A stretch of DNA of 64,000 bases from an uncultured Psychroserpens sp. (GTDB lineage Bacteria; Bacteroidota; Bacteroidia; Flavobacteriales; Flavobacteriaceae), in NCBI RefSeq assembly GCF_947501425.1, contig NZ_CANMVN010000004.1, positions 62,001 to 126,000 on the forward strand, written 5' to 3'. The notes beneath the pieces are model-generated. The model had not been told where the DNA came from, searched no databases, and saw only the letters and a list, made by a program, of their open reading frames with translations. Position numbers and translations under genes: made by a program. Positions 60,804-64,000 of the stretch are shown piece by piece; position 1 is the first letter of the stretch, and each line of letters opens with the position of its first letter.

Positions 60804-62588
60804 TTACATACGTTCAGGCACATTAATACCTAACAATCCAAATGATTTTTTTATAACATCTGCAACAGTTTGAGACAACTGTACTCTAAACACCTTTTCC
60901 ACCTCATTATCAGCTCCTAAAATGGAAACGTTTTGATAAAATGAATTAAACTCTTTAACCAGATCATAGGTATAATTAGCTATGAGTGCCGGACTGTAAT
61001 GATCGGCAGCATTTTGAACAACCTCAGGAAATAATTCCAACTGCTTGAGCAATTCTTTTTCCTTATCATGCAGAGACACTTCGACTGCGCTCAGTGTGAC
61101 ATTAGTATTGACATCAGACTTTCTTAAGATAGATTGTATTCTGGCGTAAGTGTATTGAATAAACGGACCAGTATTTCCTTGAAAATCGATAGACTCCTTA
61201 GGATCAAACAAAATACGTTTTCTAGGATCTACTTTCAGAATAAAATACTTTAAAGCACCCAATCCAATTGTTTTATAGAGACTTTGCTTTTCATCTTCAG
61301 AATAGCCATCAAGTTTTCCTAAGTCTTCTGAGATCTCTCCAGCAGTCTGTGCCATTTCATCTACAAGATCATCAGCATCAACTACAGTACCTTCTCTACT
61401 CTTCATTTTTCCAGAAGGTAAATCAACCATACCATAACTTAAGTGATACAGGTTATCTGCCCAATCAAAACCAAGCTTTTTAATGATGAGGAACAACACC
61501 TGAAAGTGATATTCTTGCTCATTTCCAACTGTATATACCATACCTCCAACATCTGGAAAGTCTTTAACACGTTGGATAGCTGTACCAATATCCTGAGTCA
61601 TGTAAACGGCTGTTCCGTCACTACGTAACACAATTTTTTCATCCAGACCTTCATTAGTGAGATCACACCATACCGAACCGTCTTCTTTCTTAAAAAACAC
61701 GCCTGTCTTCAGCCCTTCAGCTACAAATTCTTTTCCGAGTAAATAAGTCTGACTTTCGTAATATAAAGTATCGAAATCAACACCAATATTTTTGTAGGTC
61801 ACATCAAATCCGTCATATACCCAACAGTTCATCATTGTCCAAAGTTCGACGGTTTCTGGATCACCAGATTCCCATTTTCGGAGCATCTCTTGGGCTTCTA
61901 ATAATATTGATGCATTTTTCTTTGCCTCTTCTTCGGTTTGTCCTTCGGAAATAAGCTGCTGTATTTCCTTTTTATATTCCTGATCAAACTTCACATAATA
62001 ATTCCCAACCAGCTTATCCCCTTTTAAACCAGACGATACTGGAGTTTCTCCATTTCCGAAGCGCTTCCAGGCCAACATACTTTTGCAGATATGAATCCCT
62101 CTATCGTTGATAATCTGAGTTTTGTAAACTTTCTTACCTGAAGCTTTCAAAATTTCAGCAACACTGTATCCTAAGATCACATTTCTGATATGACCCAAAT
62201 GCAATGGCTTATTGGTGTTAGGAGAAGAATACTCAACCATAACCGCTTTGCCTTTTGAATTTGGAGTTTCAAAACCGTAAGTATCATCCGTTTTAATTGA
62301 ATTGAAAAACGTCATGTAATACGCATCACTGATCTCAAGATTTAAAAAGCCTTTAACCACATTGAATGCCTTTACCTCATCCACATGCTCAACTAAATAC
62401 TGACCAATTTGTTCACCAATCTGAACAGGATTCCCTTTCACAACCCTTAACATCGGAAATACTACAACAGTAATATCTCCAGCAAACTCTTTGCGAGTCG
62501 CTTGAAATTCTACTGATTCTAATTCCGCATTAAAAACAGATTTTACGGCCTGTTTTACCTGGTGTGCTAATGTGTCCTGAAGATTCAT
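60804..62588 (-). CDS. argS: Arginyl-tRNA synthetase
   Basis: Charges tRNA-Arg. 594 aa, class Ia. HIGH-type motif in NKPLHLGHIRN, KMSKS-like segment GKMKSREGTV, C-terminal anticodon domain from QYTYARIQSILRKSD. Between ILRKSDVNT and KEKELLKQLE it carries the peptide NVTLSAVEVSLHD, encoded by a REP-like sequence (61074-61101). Such linkers vary in family members, and the frame continues normally, so the enzyme is expected to work. Confidence 0.97.
   Translation of the reverse strand: MNLQDTLAHQVKQAVKSVFNAELESVEFQATRKEFAGDITVVVFPMLRVVKGNPVQIGEQIGQYLVEHVDEVKAFNVVKGFLNLEISDAYYMTFFNSIKTDDTYGFETPNSKGKAVMVEYSSPNTNKPLHLGHIRNVILGYSVAEILKASGKKVYKTQIINDRGIHICKSMLAWKRFGNGETPVSSGLKGDKLVGNYYVKFDQEYKKEIQQLISEGQTEEEAKKNASILLEAQEMLRKWESGDPETVELWTMMNCWVYDGFDVTYKNIGVDFDTLYYESQTYLLGKEFVAEGLKTGVFFKKEDGSVWCDLTNEGLDEKIVLRSDGTAVYMTQDIGTAIQRVKDFPDVGGMVYTVGNEQEYHFQVLFLIIKKLGFDWADNLYHLSYGMVDLPSGKMKSREGTVVDADDLVDEMAQTAGEISEDLGKLDGYSEDEKQSLYKTIGLGALKYFILKVDPRKRILFDPKESIDFQGNTGPFIQYTYARIQSILRKSDVNTNVTLSAVEVSLHDKEKELLKQLELFPEVVQNAADHYSPALIANYTYDLVKEFNSFYQNVSILGADNEVEKVFRVQLSQTVADVIKKSFGLLGINVPERM
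61074..61101. repeat. REP-like sequence inside argS
   Basis: ACACTTCGACTGCGCTCAGTG with flanks (core 61076-61097) has ACACT / AGTGT ends and the GACTGCGCTCAG core that I recall from dispersed palindromic elements in many Bacteroidota genomes. It is read in frame as VTLSAVEVSL. I noticed no second copy in this window. Confidence 0.6.
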
Positions 62589-62611
62589 TTTGGTTTTTAT
62601 TTTTAAGTCAG

Positions 62612-62619
62612 CAAAGATA
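62612..62619 (-). promoter_or_regulatory. Candidate -7 box of argS
   Basis: TATCTTTG on the minus strand, 23 nt before the ATG; no TTG at the expected spacing. Confidence 0.4.
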
Positions 62620-62850
62620 TGTTTTTTATTATTTTTTTTGATAGATGATATGCTTTAATTGATTATAATACATCCTTTTGAAAACATATACCATGCAAAG
62701 AAAAATTAGAAAATTCACTTAATGATAATCGTAAGTTTTCTTTACATGAAATTATCGGAATTTTATTAAATACGCATATAAACCAATAAACAACTGATTA
62801 TCAGTAATTTATTTCTTACAATAACACAACATGCATTTCATCGATAAAAG

Positions 62851-62884
62851 TGCCGTTTTTCTATGATTTTTGCCGTTAATCTAT
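62851..62884 (+). promoter_or_regulatory. Direct repeat pair, possible operator
   Basis: TGCCGTTTTTCTAT (62851-62864) and TGCCGTTAATCTAT (62871-62884) match at 12 of 14 positions and are 20 bp apart, about two helical turns. A longer-range CATCGA / TCGATG pair (62839, 62888) brackets them. Confidence 0.4.
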
Positions 62885-63101
62885 TCGTCGATGTTTTTAT
62901 GAATTTCAATGTTCACTTTAACTAATTTATAGGCATTAAAACCCAAAAATTAGGCTTTAATATCCTTTTTATTGATTTTTGATACTGCTATTAATCAAAG
63001 TCCCAAACGTTGATGAAACTTAATAATCAATCTTTATTGAGATTGACATTATTATTACAGCACTCTAACTATCCAACCCTAATGGAAGTTTCGTGTGAAA
63101 A

Positions 63102-63109
63102 TAATTTTG
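63102..63109 (+). promoter_or_regulatory. Candidate -7 box of the TPR gene
   Basis: TAATTTTG fits TAnnTTTG, 25 nt before the ATG at 63135. The -33 position is ATG rather than TTG. Confidence 0.4.
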
Positions 63110-63134
63110 CAATTATTAATACTCTAACTAAACT

Positions 63135-64000
63135 ATGAAGCAGTTAATAACATTAGCTGTTTTATGTTCTTCGTTCTTCTGTTTATCACAAACAAATGAG
63201 ATCGACAGTTTGACTGTGCATTTATCTTTTCAAAGCCAAGACTCATCAAAAGTAGACACCTCTTTACGTTTAGTAAAAGCGCTTTATGAAGCTAAGAGCT
63301 ACAAGAAAGCACTCATCTACATTGAAAATACTGAGCGTTTATCACAACTTCTTAATCATGCAAAAGGTATAGCTGACGTCAATTATTACAAAGCTTTAAT
63401 TTATGCTCAAAAAGACGATTATTACAATGCTATTGATGGTTACAACAGATCACGCAGGTATTACAGTCAGTTAGGTGACACTCTAGGAATTGCAAAAGTA
63501 AACAACAGTATTGGTTTAATAGAGATCAAAAGAGGAAATTACAGCGTTGGTTTAGAAAACTCACTGTCTGCTATACAAACGTTTGAATCCAGAAATTTAA
63601 AAGACGAATTAAGTTCTGCTTACAATAATTTGGCAGAAGCTTACTATAACACCAATCAAGTTGATAAATCATTAGAGTTTAATATCAAAGCCTTAAATGT
63701 AAGAGAACAATTAAGAGATAGTATTGGTATTAAAACATCCACAAGAAATATAGCCTTACTATATTCTGAAAGAAAAGAACATAGAAAAGCAATAGAATAC
63801 TACGAAAAGGTTTTAAAACTTCTTAATCCAAGTACTGATCAAAAACTTAAAGGTGAAATTTTACCTCGTATTGGCGCTGAATATCTTAGATTCAAAGATT
63901 ACGACAAAGCTGCAGAATATTTAGTAGAAGGCTTAAAATTCAATAGAAAGAACAACAATGACGATGGAGTGCTCAGAGCACTAAATGCTATAGCCGATTT
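63135..64000 (+). CDS. TPR signalling protein (3' partial)
   Basis: ATG 63135 opens a frame still running at the window edge (288 codons). Signal peptide MKQLITLAVLCSSFFCLSQ; then tetratricopeptide repeats with the N-Y-x-A-I/L spacing (YYNAIDGYNRSRRYYSQLGD, AYNNLAEAYYNTNQVDKSLEFN, NIALLYSERKEHRKAIEYYEKVLK). The arrangement parallels the TPR-HTH protein at 52931; in Flavobacteriaceae the missing C-terminus is usually either a LuxR-type HTH or a histidine kinase, and the window does not show which. Confidence 0.85.
   Translation, partial: MKQLITLAVLCSSFFCLSQTNEIDSLTVHLSFQSQDSSKVDTSLRLVKALYEAKSYKKALIYIENTERLSQLLNHAKGIADVNYYKALIYAQKDDYYNAIDGYNRSRRYYSQLGDTLGIAKVNNSIGLIEIKRGNYSVGLENSLSAIQTFESRNLKDELSSAYNNLAEAYYNTNQVDKSLEFNIKALNVREQLRDSIGIKTSTRNIALLYSERKEHRKAIEYYEKVLKLLNPSTDQKLKGEILPRIGAEYLRFKDYDKAAEYLVEGLKFNRKNNNDDGVLRALNAIAD

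Larger units (their letters stand above)
62589..63134. other. 546-bp AT-rich divergent intergenic region
   Basis: No ORF with coding character. It contains the argS -7 box, a pair of 14-bp direct repeats (62851-62884) and a -7 box just before the TPR gene. The remainder is AT-rich with nothing I can name. The length is high for this compact window. Confidence 0.6.

Overview
The window looks like a chromosomal segment of a marine-type member of the Flavobacteriaceae (Bacteroidota). The evidence is low G+C, A-rich translation starts without clear Shine-Dalgarno sites, promoters of the Bacteroidota type (TTG, about 20 nt, TAnnTTTG), type IX secretion (T9SS) sorting domains, a hybrid two-component regulator, bacillithiol synthesis (BshC) and a flavobacterial-style DnaJ. 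I see no rRNA, tRNA, transposase, integrase, CRISPR array or phage structural module. The window cuts a gene at each end.

Region 1 (1-19.4 kb) is the accessory and most unusual part. It starts with the end of a T9SS type B surface protein and a large hybrid sensor/AraC regulator (2111-5983). A regulated intergenic region follows, holding a palindrome, a promoter, a 43-aa ORF and a stable hairpin. Then comes a tightly packed run of exported proteins (6348-17047). Five of these share an N-terminal domain starting with the motif QNGINYKA. Four of the five end in a peptidase S74 tail-fibre chaperone domain, and three carry YadA-like 14-residue head repeats. Between them lie a dockerin-like repeat protein, a T9SS type A protein and a small lipoprotein. 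I read this as a surface fibre or adhesin locus under the local sensor. A membrane-split beta-propeller protein (17097) closes the region.

Region 2 (19.5-33 kb) is mostly housekeeping: uvrB, an esterase, a [4Fe-4S] APS/PAPS reductase, sucC, a probable HTH-ACT protein divergent from lysA, and a pair of envelope proteins (MG2/TonB-plug and carboxypeptidase-regulatory-like).

Region 3 (33-44.4 kb, mostly minus strand) holds an M28 peptidase and a seven-gene operon running ABC ATPase, ABC permease, MscS channel, DUF6268-like outer-membrane protein, orphan sigma-54 response regulator, PPK2 kinase and TlpA-like thioredoxin. The grpE-dnaJ operon lies upstream of it and is separated by a terminator.

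Region 4 (44.5-64 kb) contains YceI, a fasciclin protein divergent from a SigK/RskA-like sigma/anti-sigma pair, an SDR, an OsmC/LysM/DUF922/DUF3820 group, guaA, a TPR-HTH regulator flanked by two copies of a roughly 37-bp promoter element, a T9SS-secreted protein, bshC, an M14 peptidase, argS with a REP-like sequence inside its reading frame, and the start of a second TPR protein at the right edge.
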